Shown: positions 16,793 through 25,522, counted from the stretch's first letter. The stretch: 64,000 nt of DNA from Embleya sp040629175 (GCF_040629175.1 NZ_JBEXUX010000011.1:1-64000); one strand, 5' to 3'. The notes: generated by a model not told the origin, from the sequence alone. Program-made: numbers and translations.

Positions 16793-18018
16793 GGGCGCAA
16801 CCGATGCAGGACCTCGCCGGCTTGCGGCACGACGAGCGTGTCCGGGTCGGCGGCGAGCGCCGCGAAGTCCACCGCGGCGGGGTCCAGATGGCCGAGGTTC
16901 GCCCCCCGGACGACGTGCTCGGGAATGCCGGTCGCGAGGGTGACGGTCAACCGGCAGTGCTCGCCGCGCTCTTCGTCGTACGTGCCCGCGCCGCGCAGGT
17001 GTGTGGAGTGCGCCAGGACACCCCAGTGCAGGTGCTCGAAGCGGTCCCACTGCTTGGTGAAGTAGTCGCGGCAGTGGTAGCCGATCTCCTCGATCTCCGG
17101 GTGCATCGCGGAGATGGTCCGCACGTGCGGGGCGTACAGGATGACCTCGCCGCCGTCCGCGACGACCGGTTCGAGCTTGTAGAAGCCTTTCGCCGCGGTC
17201 CAGATGTCCTCGTACTTCTCCGGGATCACGGACACCACCCGCCGCACGGGGGCGTCCAGGTAGCGGACGTGGACCTGCGCGGACACGTCGGCCGCCGCCG
17301 ACCAGGCCGCCTCCGGGGTCCCGTACGCCATCGAGTGCAGCGCCCCGGTACCGGATTCGACCACCACGCACAGCGCGCGCCTGCGGGTCGGGATCAGCGC
17401 GGCCGCCTCGTGGATCAGTGCGCGGACCGGGGTGATGCCGCGCGTTCCGATGATCTCCGCGCTGGTGATCAGGGCGCCGAGCCAGTGCGACAGGTCGATG
17501 ATGTCGGCGCCCGCGACGCCGGGGAAGAAGTACTTGTCACCGCCGGAGAAACCGACCACTTCGTGAGGGAAGACCGGGCCGACGACCAGGGCCACGTCGT
17601 GCTCCACGACGGCCCGGTTGAGGCGCACGTCGACCTCTTGGCGCAGCAGCCCGCCGGACAACTCGGCCACCCGCTCGGCGCCGATCGTGCCGACCGAGGC
17701 GAACGTCGACGGCTCCCACCACTCGTGGTTGAGGACGGTCATGCCCGGGAGCGGCGGGACATGGGCGGCCAATTCGGCCTCGCCCATCGGCGCGTGCGTA
17801 CCCAGCGCGACCAGCACCGTCAACCGGGAGACCCGGCCGTACAGCGCCTCGTGCACCGCGGCGAGCAGCAGCGGAAGCGGGCAACTGCGGGTGCCGTCGG
17901 GTACCACCAGGCATACGCTCCGGCCGTCGAGATCCTCGCCGGCCAGTTGTTCGGCGACGAAGGCTCGCACCCGGGCCTCGGGGAGGACGGCGCCCGGCCC
18001 GCCGATCTGTGCTGTCAT
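16789..18018 (-). CDS. larA: LarA-family nickel-pincer racemase/epimerase
   Basis: A 409-residue LarA homologue, an enzyme that racemises or epimerises 2-hydroxyacids by hydride transfer through the Ni-pincer nucleotide. The key residues of LarA are all present: Asp41 and Arg44 in VPDGTR, His75 in LGTHAP, His152 in PHEVVGF, Lys162 in SGGDKYFFPG (the covalent cofactor anchor) and His178 in DLSHW. The spacings from His152 to Lys162 (10) and Lys162 to His178 (16) equal those in lactate racemase. The start at 18018 gives a normal N-terminus; the frame upstream is not protein-like. The family includes non-lactate substrates. Beside uxaC and a fructuronate-reductase-like gene, a sugar acid such as mannonate/gluconate is a better guess than lactate. 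Confidence 0.93.
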   Translation of the reverse strand: MTAQIGGPGAVLPEARVRAFVAEQLAGEDLDGRSVCLVVPDGTRSCPLPLLLAAVHEALYGRVSRLTVLVALGTHAPMGEAELAAHVPPLPGMTVLNHEWWEPSTFASVGTIGAERVAELSGGLLRQEVDVRLNRAVVEHDVALVVGPVFPHEVVGFSGGDKYFFPGVAGADIIDLSHWLGALITSAEIIGTRGITPVRALIHEAAALIPTRRRALCVVVESGTGALHSMAYGTPEAAWSAAADVSAQVHVRYLDAPVRRVVSVIPEKYEDIWTAAKGFYKLEPVVADGGEVILYAPHVRTISAMHPEIEEIGYHCRDYFTKQWDRFEHLHWGVLAHSTHLRGAGTYDEERGEHCRLTVTLATGIPEHVVRGANLGHLDPAAVDFAALAADPDTLVVPQAGEVLHRLRP

Positions 18019-18072
18019 GGCGGCCAGAGGACCATGGCCCGCGACCTGGTGCAAGTGCCCACGGCAACACAT

Positions 18073-18086
18073 GGCAACCGGTTGCC
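18073..18086. promoter_or_regulatory. LacI-type operator between larA and the uxaC remnant
   Basis: GGCAACCGGTTGCC is a perfect 14-base palindrome of LacI type. It lies in the divergent 99-base gap between larA (leftward) and the remnant-dehydrogenase-larE-larB unit (rightward), and so could control both. The context GCAACACATGGCAACCGGTTGCC is almost repeated at 21460-21483 before the intact uxaC. Confidence 0.75.
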
Positions 18087-18117
18087 GCGCCGGGCGGGCG
18101 GCAGCGAACATGCCGTC

Positions 18118-18303
18118 ATGCCAAGCCTCCACCCCGACCGACTGCTTCCCGTCGACCCCGGGGTGCGAGCTCTCACCCGGCACCGGTACGAGACGGTGCG
18201 CGACCTGCCGACCCCGTCACCGCACCGGCCCGACCGGGACGAGGCATTCGCGGCGGTGGCGAAACCGGTGAACGTCAACCCGCGAAAGGCCATCCAACTG
18301 TGA
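18118..18303 (+). pseudogene. Internally deleted uxaC copy (61 codons)
   Basis: This small in-frame ORF starts MPSLHPDRLLPVD and ends VNVNPRKAIQL. The intact UxaC at 21516-22919 starts MPSSLHPDRLLPVD and ends VTVNPRKAFKL. The N-terminal 30 or so and C-terminal 15 or so residues are kept, and about 400 residues between them are gone, without loss of frame. The metal-binding HGH of UxaC is lost, so it cannot be an isomerase. Its upstream operator also matches that of uxaC. The TGA overlaps the GTG start of the dehydrogenase (GTGA), so it may survive as a translated leader that feeds ribosomes to the next gene. Confidence 0.88.
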
Positions 18304-19673
18304 CCGCCCAACCCGCGACCCGGCCCCTGTCCCGCGCGCTCGACGCACGCCCCGCCGCGCCGGTACGCATGCTCCACCTCGGCCTGGGCGGCTTCTTCCG
18401 GGCCCATCAGGCCTGGTACACCGAGCACGCCGGCGACGCCGACCGGTGGGGGATCGCGGCGTTCACCGGGCGCAGCACCGCGATCGCCGAGCGGCTGACC
18501 GCCCAGGACGGGCTCTACACGTTGGCCACCCGTGCGCCCGACCGCGACCGCTTCGAGGTGGTCGGTTCGCTCACCTCGGCGCACGCCGGCGGCGACCACG
18601 CCGCGTGGCTGAGCCACTGGCGGCGGCGGGAACTCGCGGTGGTCACCCTGACGGTCACCGAGGCGGCGTACACCCGCGCGCCCGGGGGCGGCCTGGACAC
18701 CCGACGCACCGACGTGAGTGCCGATATCGCCGCACTCCGCGCCGATCCGCAGGCCCCGGTGGCGACGGTCGCCGCGCGGCTGCTGGCCGGGCTGGCCGCC
18801 AGACGGCGCGCGGGCGGCGACCCCGTGGCGGTCGTGCCGTGCGACAACCTGCCGGGAAACGGCGAGGTCACCGCACGGGTGGTCGGCGAACTGGCGGACG
18901 CGATCGGGCGTCCCGAATGGCGCGAGGCGGCCGCGCACGCCTCGTACGTCGGCACCATGGTCGACCGGATCACCCCGTGGTCCACCGCGGACGACGTGAG
19001 CGCCGTCCGCGACGCGACCGGACGCCGGGACGAAGTCCCGGTCGTCACCGAGCCGTTCACCGAGTGGGTGCTCAGCGGTGAGTTCCCCGCCGGGCGGCCC
19101 CGCTGGGAGGACGCCGGTGCCCGCTTCGTCGCCGACGTCACGCCGTACGAGGAACGCAAACTGTCGCTGCTCAACGGTGCCCACTCGCTGCTGGCGTACG
19201 CGGCGCCGTTCCGCGGGCACGCCACCGTCGCCGAGGCCGTGGCCGATCCGGTCTGCCGGGTCTGGGTGCGCGAATGGTGGCACGAGGCCTCGACCCACCT
19301 GGACTTCCCGGAAACCGCACTGGCCGGCTACCGGGACGCGCTGACGGCCCGCTTCGCGAACCCGCGCATCCGGCACACCCTCGCCAAGATCGCCGAGGAC
19401 GGGGCCCAGAAGATCCCGGTGCGTGTCCTGCCGACGCTCTACGCCGAGCGGACGGCCGGGGCGATGCCGCCCGGCGCGCTCCGCATTGTCGCCGCGTGGA
19501 TGCTGCACCTGCTCGGCAGCAACGGGATCCCGGTACGAGACGCCGCCGCCCCGGTCCTCAACGCATCACCGTCCGACTCCGCGCACGCCGTGCTGGCCTT
19601 CCTCGATCCCGTCCTCGCCGAAGACACCGAACTGGTCGAGGCACTCGCCGCCCGCGCCTGGGAACTCACCTGA
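18300..19673 (+). CDS. Mannitol dehydrogenase family protein, probable fructuronate reductase
   Basis: A 457-residue polyol/sugar-acid dehydrogenase. The Rossmann nucleotide site is at the start (LHLGLGGFFRAHQAWY), CDNLPGNGEV is typical, and the C-terminal catalytic block is ERKLSLLNGAHSLLAY with the conserved Lys, Asn and His. The family includes mannitol, fructuronate (UxuB), tagaturonate and arabinitol dehydrogenases. Next to uxaC, reduction of fructuronate to mannonate with NADH is the likely reaction. The GTG start overlaps the stop of the uxaC remnant. It shares an operon with larE and larB. Confidence 0.87.
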   Translation: MTAQPATRPLSRALDARPAAPVRMLHLGLGGFFRAHQAWYTEHAGDADRWGIAAFTGRSTAIAERLTAQDGLYTLATRAPDRDRFEVVGSLTSAHAGGDHAAWLSHWRRRELAVVTLTVTEAAYTRAPGGGLDTRRTDVSADIAALRADPQAPVATVAARLLAGLAARRRAGGDPVAVVPCDNLPGNGEVTARVVGELADAIGRPEWREAAAHASYVGTMVDRITPWSTADDVSAVRDATGRRDEVPVVTEPFTEWVLSGEFPAGRPRWEDAGARFVADVTPYEERKLSLLNGAHSLLAYAAPFRGHATVAEAVADPVCRVWVREWWHEASTHLDFPETALAGYRDALTARFANPRIRHTLAKIAEDGAQKIPVRVLPTLYAERTAGAMPPGALRIVAAWMLHLLGSNGIPVRDAAAPVLNASPSDSAHAVLAFLDPVLAEDTELVEALAARAWELT

Positions 19674-19806
19674 CCGCGCGGCGACACGAAGGGTGTCCAC
19701 ACCCGCGACCGGCGGCGCGCGTCGGCCGCTCACGCGCTGCGGATCCGCCGGAGCGCACCCGAGGGCCGCGAACCGTCGAGCCGATCTCGAACAGGAGAAG
19801 CACGTC

Positions 19807-20652
19807 ATGATCCCGGGATTGTCCGACCCCGACGGCGAGGCCGCCGACCGCGTCGGAACACTGCTGCACACGCCCGGCCGGCTCGGTGTGGCCTTCTCCG
19901 GGGGAGTGGACTCCTCCGTGTTGTTGGCCCTGGCCGTGCGAGCGCTGGGCGCCGACCGCGTGCTCGCGGTGCTCGGCGTCTCGCCCAGCCTCGCCGCCGA
20001 CGAGCGCACGGCGGCGCTGCGGGTCGCCGCGAAGATCGGTGCGCGGGTGGTCGAGGTCGTCACCCACGAGGGCGACCTGCCGGCCTACCGGGCCAACGGC
20101 GTCGACCGGTGTTTCCACTGCAAGGACGAGTTGTTCGCCCGCATTTCCGCGGAGGTGGTCCGGGCGCACGGCCTGACGGCCGTCGCCTACGGGGAGAACG
20201 CCGACGACGTGGTGCGAGCGGACCGTCCCGGCGGCAGGGCCGCGATGCGTCACCGGGTGTTGCACCCGCTCGCCGACGCGGGCCTGGACAAGGCGGCGGT
20301 CCGCCGGATCGCCGCCGCGTTGGACCTGCCGTGCGCGGACAAACCGGCCGCGCCCTGTCTGGCCTCGCGGATTCCGCACTTCAGCGAGGTCACGCCGGAG
20401 AAGCTGAGCCAGGTGGAGGCGGCGGAACGGGGCCTGCGGGAGCTGGGCTTCAGCGACTGCCGGGTGCGCCACCACGGCGAGGTCGCACGGATCGAGGTGC
20501 CCGTCGCCGAGATCGCGGCGCTCGCGGGCGACCTGCGCGAGGCGGCTCTGGCGGTGGTTCGTGCCGCGGGGTTCCGGATGGTCGCCGTCGATCTCGCGGG
20601 CATGCAATCGGGTGCCTTCACGCTTTCCCTGATCGGAGTTCGCCATGGCTGA
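19807..20652 (+). CDS. larE: Pincer cofactor sulfur transferase LarE
   Basis: LarE adds sulfur to the pyridinium dicarboxylate precursor after adenylation. The 281-residue protein has the PP-loop SGGVDSS (residues 31-37) and the conserved Cys184 in APCLASR, equal to the sulfur-donor Cys of L. plantarum LarE. It also has a CxxC pair (Cys102 and Cys105 in RCFHCKDELF). Three cysteines in these places mark the LarE type reported to carry a [4Fe-4S] cluster, rather than the sacrificial single-Cys type. The ATG has a clear AGGAGA ribosome site. It overlaps larB by 8 bases. Confidence 0.94.
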   Translation: MIPGLSDPDGEAADRVGTLLHTPGRLGVAFSGGVDSSVLLALAVRALGADRVLAVLGVSPSLAADERTAALRVAAKIGARVVEVVTHEGDLPAYRANGVDRCFHCKDELFARISAEVVRAHGLTAVAYGENADDVVRADRPGGRAAMRHRVLHPLADAGLDKAAVRRIAAALDLPCADKPAAPCLASRIPHFSEVTPEKLSQVEAAERGLRELGFSDCRVRHHGEVARIEVPVAEIAALAGDLREAALAVVRAAGFRMVAVDLAGMQSGAFTLSLIGVRHG

Positions 20653-21346
20653 ATCGTTCGCCCGTCTCGACCACGAACGGATCGACCGCAGAGGGTATCC
20701 GGAGGCGATCTTCTGCGAGGGGAAGACTCCGGACCAGGTGGGTGCGATCGCCGCCGAACTGCGCGAACGCGGCCGGGCGGTGGCGTTGTTCACCCGGGCC
20801 GGTCCCGAGCACGCGCGGGCCGTCCTCGCCGAACTGCCCGACGCCCGTCACGAGTCGGACGCCCGGTTGTTGGTGTGGCCGCCCGAACCGCCCGCTCCGG
20901 AGGGAGGTCTCGTGGTCGTGTTGGCGGCGGGCACCTCCGACCTCCCGGTGGCGCTGGAGGCCGAGTTGACCGCCCGCTATCTGGGACGGCGCTGCGAGCT
21001 GGCCGTGGACGTGGGCGTCGCCGGACTGCACCGCGTGATCGGCATGCTCGACCTGCTGCGTTCCGCCCGGGTCGTCGTGGTTGCCGCAGGCATGGACGGC
21101 GCGCTGCCCAGCGTGGTGGCGGGGCTGGTCGCCGCGCCGGTCGTCGCGGTGCCGACCTCCGTCGGCTACGGAGCGGCCTTCGGCGGCCTGGCCCCCCTGT
21201 TGTCGATGCTCAACGCGTGCAGCCCCGGGGTCGCGGTCGTCAACATCGACAACGGCTTCGGGGCCGGGCACCTCGCCGCGCAGATCGCGGCACCCCCGAC
21301 GCCGACGGCCGGCGCCGCGTCGTGGGGGTCGGCCGGCGGGGAATGA
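20645..21346 (+). CDS. larB: Pincer cofactor biosynthesis protein LarB
   Basis: LarB carboxylates the pyridine ring of nicotinic acid adenine dinucleotide and hydrolyses the phosphoanhydride, the first step to the nickel-pincer nucleotide. The 233-residue protein has the PurE-like C-terminal core: VVLAAGTSDLPVALEA, DVGVAGLHRV, VVAAGMDGALPSVVAGL, VAVPTSVGYGAAFGGL and NIDNGFGAGHLAAQI. Together with LarE, LarC and LarA in this window, the cofactor pathway is complete. Confidence 0.95.
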   Translation: MAESFARLDHERIDRRGYPEAIFCEGKTPDQVGAIAAELRERGRAVALFTRAGPEHARAVLAELPDARHESDARLLVWPPEPPAPEGGLVVVLAAGTSDLPVALEAELTARYLGRRCELAVDVGVAGLHRVIGMLDLLRSARVVVVAAGMDGALPSVVAGLVAAPVVAVPTSVGYGAAFGGLAPLLSMLNACSPGVAVVNIDNGFGAGHLAAQIAAPPTPTAGAASWGSAGGE

Positions 21347-21469
21347 GCCCCGCCCCGCGGTCGGTCCGCGGCGGTTTCGAGGAGCCGCACGCAGGGCCCA
21401 AGTCGTCGACGGGCCTTGCCGATCGGTGCCGGTGCCCACCCCCGCAGGCAAGCGCTCGTGGCAACACAT

Positions 21470-21483
21470 GACAACCGATTGCC
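21470..21483. promoter_or_regulatory. LacI-type operator upstream of uxaC
   Basis: GACAACCGATTGCC differs from the perfect palindrome at 18073-18086 by two bases, and the flanking GCAACACATG is identical. It lies 32 bases before the uxaC start. A further half-site-like GGCAAGCGCT is at 21448-21457. Confidence 0.7.
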
Positions 21484-21515
21484 GTGGCCGCCGGCCGCGG
21501 ACAACCATTCGGAGC

Positions 21516-22919
21516 ATGCCCTCCTCACTCCATCCCGACCGGCTCCTGCCCGTCGACGCACAAGCACGCGCCGTCGCCCGCCGTCTCTACGAAGCGGTCC
21601 GCGACCTGCCGATCCTGTCGCCGCACGGTCACGTGGATCCTCGGTTGCTGGTCGACGACAAGCCGTTCGGTGATCCGGCGAGCCTGCTGATCTCCGCCGA
21701 CCACTACGTCACCCGCCTGCTGCACGCCTGCGGTGTCCCGCTGGACGAACTCGGAGTAGGCCAGGGGCCACTGACCGAACAGCAGGCCCGCCGGGCGTGG
21801 CGCGCGATGTGTGCGCACTGGACCGTCTTCCGAGGGACCCCGGTCCGCTACTGGATGGAGGCGGAACTCGTCGAGATCTTCGGCGTGACCGAGCGGCCCG
21901 CCGCGGCCACGGCCGACCGGATCTACGACGCGATCGCCGAGCGGCTGACCGATCCGGCCTTCCGCCCGCGGGCACTGTTCCGCCGCTTCGGCATCGAGGT
22001 GCTGGCCACCACCGACGACCCCGCGGACGATCTGGCCGCCCACCGGGCACTGGCCGCCGACCCCGAGTGGACGGCGCGGGTCCTCCCCACCTTCCGACCC
22101 GACCGCTACCTGGAACCCGGTCCGGGCTGGGGCGAGGCCGTGACGCGCCTGGGCGAGGCCGCGGACGTCGACACCTCGGACTACGACGGCTACATCCGGG
22201 CGTTGGAGGACCGACGACGCCACTTCATCGCGCACGGCGCCACCTCCGCCGACCACAGCCACCCGGACGTGGGCACCGAACCGCTGACCCACGGCGAGGC
22301 CGTCCGCATTCACCGGGCCGCCCTGCGGGGCACGGCGAGCGAAGCCGAGGGCGTCGCCTTCCGTCGGCACATGCTGCTGGAGATGGCCCGCATGTCCTGC
22401 GACGACGGTCTCGTGATGACCCTGCACCCGTCCGTGCGCCGCAACCATCACGCGCCCACCCACCACCGGTTCGGCGCCGACACCGGCCACGACATCCCGC
22501 TGCGCGCCGAGTTCACCGACGCCCTGCGTCCGCTCCTGCAGAGGTACGGAACCGCCGAAGGATTCCACCTGATCCTGTTCACCCTCGACGAGACCGTCTT
22601 CACCAGGGAGATCGCTCCGTTGGCCGGGTTCTACCCCTCGGTCTACGCGGGCGCCCCGTGGTGGTTCCTCGACGCCCCCGACGCCATCCGCCGGTTCCGC
22701 CGCGCGGTCACCGAGACGGCGGGATTCTCCCGGACGTCCGGCTTCGTCGACGACACCCGGGCCTTTTGCTCCATCCCCGCCCGACACGACATGTCACGGC
22801 GGCTGGACTGCGGCTATCTGGCCGAACTGGTCACCGAGCACCGACTCGACGAGGACGAGGCGCTGGAGACGGCGGTGGATCTGGTCACGGTCAACCCGCG
22901 AAAGGCGTTCAAGCTGTGA
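21516..22919 (+). CDS. uxaC: Glucuronate isomerase UxaC
   Basis: Uronate isomerase of 467 residues, the normal length, which converts glucuronate to fructuronate and galacturonate to tagaturonate. This amidohydrolase-fold enzyme shows the metal-binding LSPHGHVDP near residue 35, YDGYIRALEDRR, LHPSVRRNHH, and GAPWWFLDAPDAIRRFR with FVDDTRAF near the C-terminus. The ATG at 21516 has GGAG 5 bases upstream. It is preceded by its own LacI-type operator and follows larB by 169 bases. It feeds the dehydrogenase encoded at 18300. Confidence 0.95.
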   Translation: MPSSLHPDRLLPVDAQARAVARRLYEAVRDLPILSPHGHVDPRLLVDDKPFGDPASLLISADHYVTRLLHACGVPLDELGVGQGPLTEQQARRAWRAMCAHWTVFRGTPVRYWMEAELVEIFGVTERPAAATADRIYDAIAERLTDPAFRPRALFRRFGIEVLATTDDPADDLAAHRALAADPEWTARVLPTFRPDRYLEPGPGWGEAVTRLGEAADVDTSDYDGYIRALEDRRRHFIAHGATSADHSHPDVGTEPLTHGEAVRIHRAALRGTASEAEGVAFRRHMLLEMARMSCDDGLVMTLHPSVRRNHHAPTHHRFGADTGHDIPLRAEFTDALRPLLQRYGTAEGFHLILFTLDETVFTREIAPLAGFYPSVYAGAPWWFLDAPDAIRRFRRAVTETAGFSRTSGFVDDTRAFCSIPARHDMSRRLDCGYLAELVTEHRLDEDEALETAVDLVTVNPRKAFKL

Positions 22920-23069
22920 TCACCGCCTGATTCGCACTTCGACGGGCGTCCGGCGCCGATTGGTGTGCTCCACCCGGGACCGCTCGTGCAAGGCGACAGG
23001 GGCCGACGAGAGGCGACTTCGTCGGTCGGGTCGCGCTTGCCCCCGCCGCCGGCGCGGGCCGGGACCGGA

Positions 23070-24161
23070 TTACCCGTGTGCGCCGGGCGTGGGCGGGTCG
23101 GTCGGCGGTTCCGGGGATTGCTCCTCGCGACCCTGGGGCGCCGGGTGTTCGTGACGCCGCCGCAGGTCGCCCGGGGTGGTGCCGTGCCAGCGGTGCACGG
23201 CGCGGCGCAGGGCCCGCGCGTCGCTGAAGCGCGCGCGGGCCGCGATGGTGCGCATGGGGACGTCGCTGTCGCGGATGAGGTCCATGGCCAGTTCCTCGCG
23301 CACCCCTTCCACTTCGTCGCGCCACGTGGTGCCGAGTTCGCCCAGCCGGCGTTGCAGCGTCCGCGGGCTCAGTGCCATCCGCCGGGCGACCGAGGCCAGG
23401 GAGAGGTCGGGGTCGTGGAAGGTCGCGCGGAGCGTGGTGCGGAAGGCTCCGTGCCAGCCCAGGACCGGCTTGGCGGATGCGATGGTCAGTTCCGCGTGGC
23501 TGCGTAGGACGTCCTGCAGGCCCGGCTGGGTTCGCGGCATCGGGGCGTGCGCGTCCTCGGCGAGGTAGGTCATCGAGTTGACCGGGGCGTCGAACTCGAT
23601 GTTCCGGGTGCCCAGGAACTCGGTCAGCGGCCCGAGCGTGTGCGGCGGTCCGTGGCGGAAGGCGACTCGCACCGGGACGACCGGGCGCCGCAGCCCCTCG
23701 GTCGCCCTGCGGCTTATCAACGGCAGGACGAACTGCTCCACGGCGGCGACCACATCGGGTTCGGCGGGGCCGGTGGAGTGCGTCACGGTGAACAGGCGGC
23801 CGTCGTCGCTCACATGCAGCTTCTCCGCGCCCGGATCCCCGATGACCGTGACGTAGCCGCAGCCGGTGCGCAGTGATTCCGCGAGTGTCTCGCCGGATGT
23901 GAACAGGTAGTCCCACACGCCGAAGGTGCCCATCGACGCCAGTTGCACGGCGTGCAGGCCGGCGTGTACCGCGGGCCGTCCGAGGATGATCTGCTCCCAC
24001 AGCAGGAGCGCGGTGGGTGTGGACACCCGGGCGAACTCGTCGGCCAGGACGGCGTCGCCGACGTCGGGTAGCCGTACCAGCCTGGCCGGATCCATCCCTG
24101 CCTGGCGCGCGGCGTCGACCATGAAGCGCCCCATGCGGGCGGAGACGGTTCCGTTGAGCAC
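23070..24161 (-). CDS. AraC-family transcriptional regulator
   Basis: A 363-residue regulator with an N-terminal arabinose-binding-like domain of the type seen in OruR/ArgR-like AraC proteins (GTFGVWDYLFTSGETLAESL) and a C-terminal double helix-turn-helix (SLASVARRMALSPRTLQRRL, then MRTIAARARFSDARALRRAV). The tail is Pro/Glu-rich and disordered. It is divergent from the quinone-reductase-like gene at 24516, which it probably controls. It converges on uxaC. Confidence 0.9.
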   Translation of the reverse strand: MLNGTVSARMGRFMVDAARQAGMDPARLVRLPDVGDAVLADEFARVSTPTALLLWEQIILGRPAVHAGLHAVQLASMGTFGVWDYLFTSGETLAESLRTGCGYVTVIGDPGAEKLHVSDDGRLFTVTHSTGPAEPDVVAAVEQFVLPLISRRATEGLRRPVVPVRVAFRHGPPHTLGPLTEFLGTRNIEFDAPVNSMTYLAEDAHAPMPRTQPGLQDVLRSHAELTIASAKPVLGWHGAFRTTLRATFHDPDLSLASVARRMALSPRTLQRRLGELGTTWRDEVEGVREELAMDLIRDSDVPMRTIAARARFSDARALRRAVHRWHGTTPGDLRRRHEHPAPQGREEQSPEPPTDPPTPGAHG

Positions 24162-24515
24162 AGTGTCCGAGGCTAGATCAGGATCGGCGCCGCGTCGATG
24201 CCGGCGGCTTCGTTGGCATCCGCCGTCCCCTCGGTGGCGGGTCGGGTCCCTCGTTCGGTCGGGGTGGCGACCCTACGGTCGAAGAGTCACAGAACGAGGC
24301 GCGGCGCACCGCGAACGGCCCCGAGCGGTGCCGCTCGACGGGGCGTGCCGCGTACCTTCCCGAGTGAAACGGAACCTGCTGTGCAAGTCCTCACCACGAG
24401 CGTTGCGAAGTTCCTCGCGCTCTCCGAAAGCCCGTGCGGCGCGTCGCGGGATTCGACGCGGCCGTCGGCCTCGCCCGCCGACCCGCACCGCGCGGTCGGC
24501 GTGTGGTGAGCCGTC
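24162..24515. promoter_or_regulatory. Divergent intergenic region, no gene seen
   Basis: About 350 bases between the AraC regulator and the divergent oxidoreductase gene. It must hold both promoters. No clear palindrome or gene could be made out. Confidence 0.4.
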
Positions 24516-25493
24516 GTGCGAGCGGCCTGGTACGAGCGCCACGGTCCGGCCCGCGACGTGCTGACCCTCGGCGAGTTGCCGACACCGTTTCCCGCGCCGG
24601 GCGAGGTCCGGGTCCGGGTCGCCGTCTCGGCCGTCCATCGGTGCGACACCCGCAAGCGGCAGGGGACGCCGGAATCGGTCATGAGGTTTCCCCGGGTCGT
24701 CCCCCATGACGACGGCGCGGGAGTGATCGACGCGGTGGGGCGGGGTGTCGACGCACGGCGGCTCGGGGAGCGCGTCTGGGTCTACCTCGCGCAGTCCTAC
24801 CGGCCGTTCGGCACCGCCGCCGAGTACACCGTGGTGCCCGACCCGCAGGCCGTCGCGCTGCCGACGGGGATCCCGTTCGACCAGGCGGCGGGCTTGGGCA
24901 GGCCGGGTATCACGGGTCACCGGGCGATCCTCGGCGACGGGACGGTGGCCGGGCAGACGGTCGTGGTCACCGGTGCGCTGGGGGCGGTCGGCCGCTGTTC
25001 CCTGGCGGTGGGCCGGCGCGCGGGGGCCACGGTGGTCGCGGCGGTGCGACAGGGCGCCCAGGTCGCCCGGGCGTTGGCGGCGGGGGCGCATCACGCCGTC
25101 GACCTGACGTCCGGTCAGGTCGCCCGGCGCATCCTGGAGTTGGCACCCGACGGCGTCCATCGGGTCGCCGATTGCGCGTTCACCGACAACCTGGCGACCT
25201 GGTCGGAGACTCTCGCGTACGGCGGGACCATCGCGGCCTACGCGAGCGGCGGCAGCCCGGCCCCGGTGCCGTTCCAGTTGCTCGCGGTCAAAAACGTCAC
25301 CGTGCACTTCTTGGGCAACGACGACTTCCCGGACCACGCCAACCACGCCGCCGCGATGGACCTCACCGCCGCACTGTGCGCGGGCGACCTGTGCTTCCCC
25401 GATGTCCGGCGCTTCGCCCTCGACGACATAGTCCGGGCCCACGAGGCCGTCGAACACCCCGCCACCCGAGGCCGGGTCGTCGTCACACCGTAG
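24516..25493 (+). CDS. Zinc-type alcohol dehydrogenase/quinone oxidoreductase-like protein
   Basis: A 325-residue medium-chain dehydrogenase of the NADPH:quinone reductase subgroup. The GroES-like N-terminal domain (MRAAWYERHGPARDVLTLGELP) is followed by a Rossmann domain with VVVTGALGAVGRCSLAVGRRAGA. The structural and catalytic zinc cysteines of true alcohol dehydrogenases are absent. It starts with a GTG at 24516. NADPH-dependent reduction of a quinone or enone is likely; the substrate is unknown. Confidence 0.88.
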   Translation: MRAAWYERHGPARDVLTLGELPTPFPAPGEVRVRVAVSAVHRCDTRKRQGTPESVMRFPRVVPHDDGAGVIDAVGRGVDARRLGERVWVYLAQSYRPFGTAAEYTVVPDPQAVALPTGIPFDQAAGLGRPGITGHRAILGDGTVAGQTVVVTGALGAVGRCSLAVGRRAGATVVAAVRQGAQVARALAAGAHHAVDLTSGQVARRILELAPDGVHRVADCAFTDNLATWSETLAYGGTIAAYASGGSPAPVPFQLLAVKNVTVHFLGNDDFPDHANHAAAMDLTAALCAGDLCFPDVRRFALDDIVRAHEAVEHPATRGRVVVTP

Positions 25494-25522
25494 ACGCCCA
25501 GACCCCTGGCGAAAGACTTTCC

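Noticed and set aside
16789..18183. Longer N-terminus of LarA, start at 18183
   Set aside because: It would run over the operator and the uxaC remnant, and LarA proteins start close to the chosen ATG.
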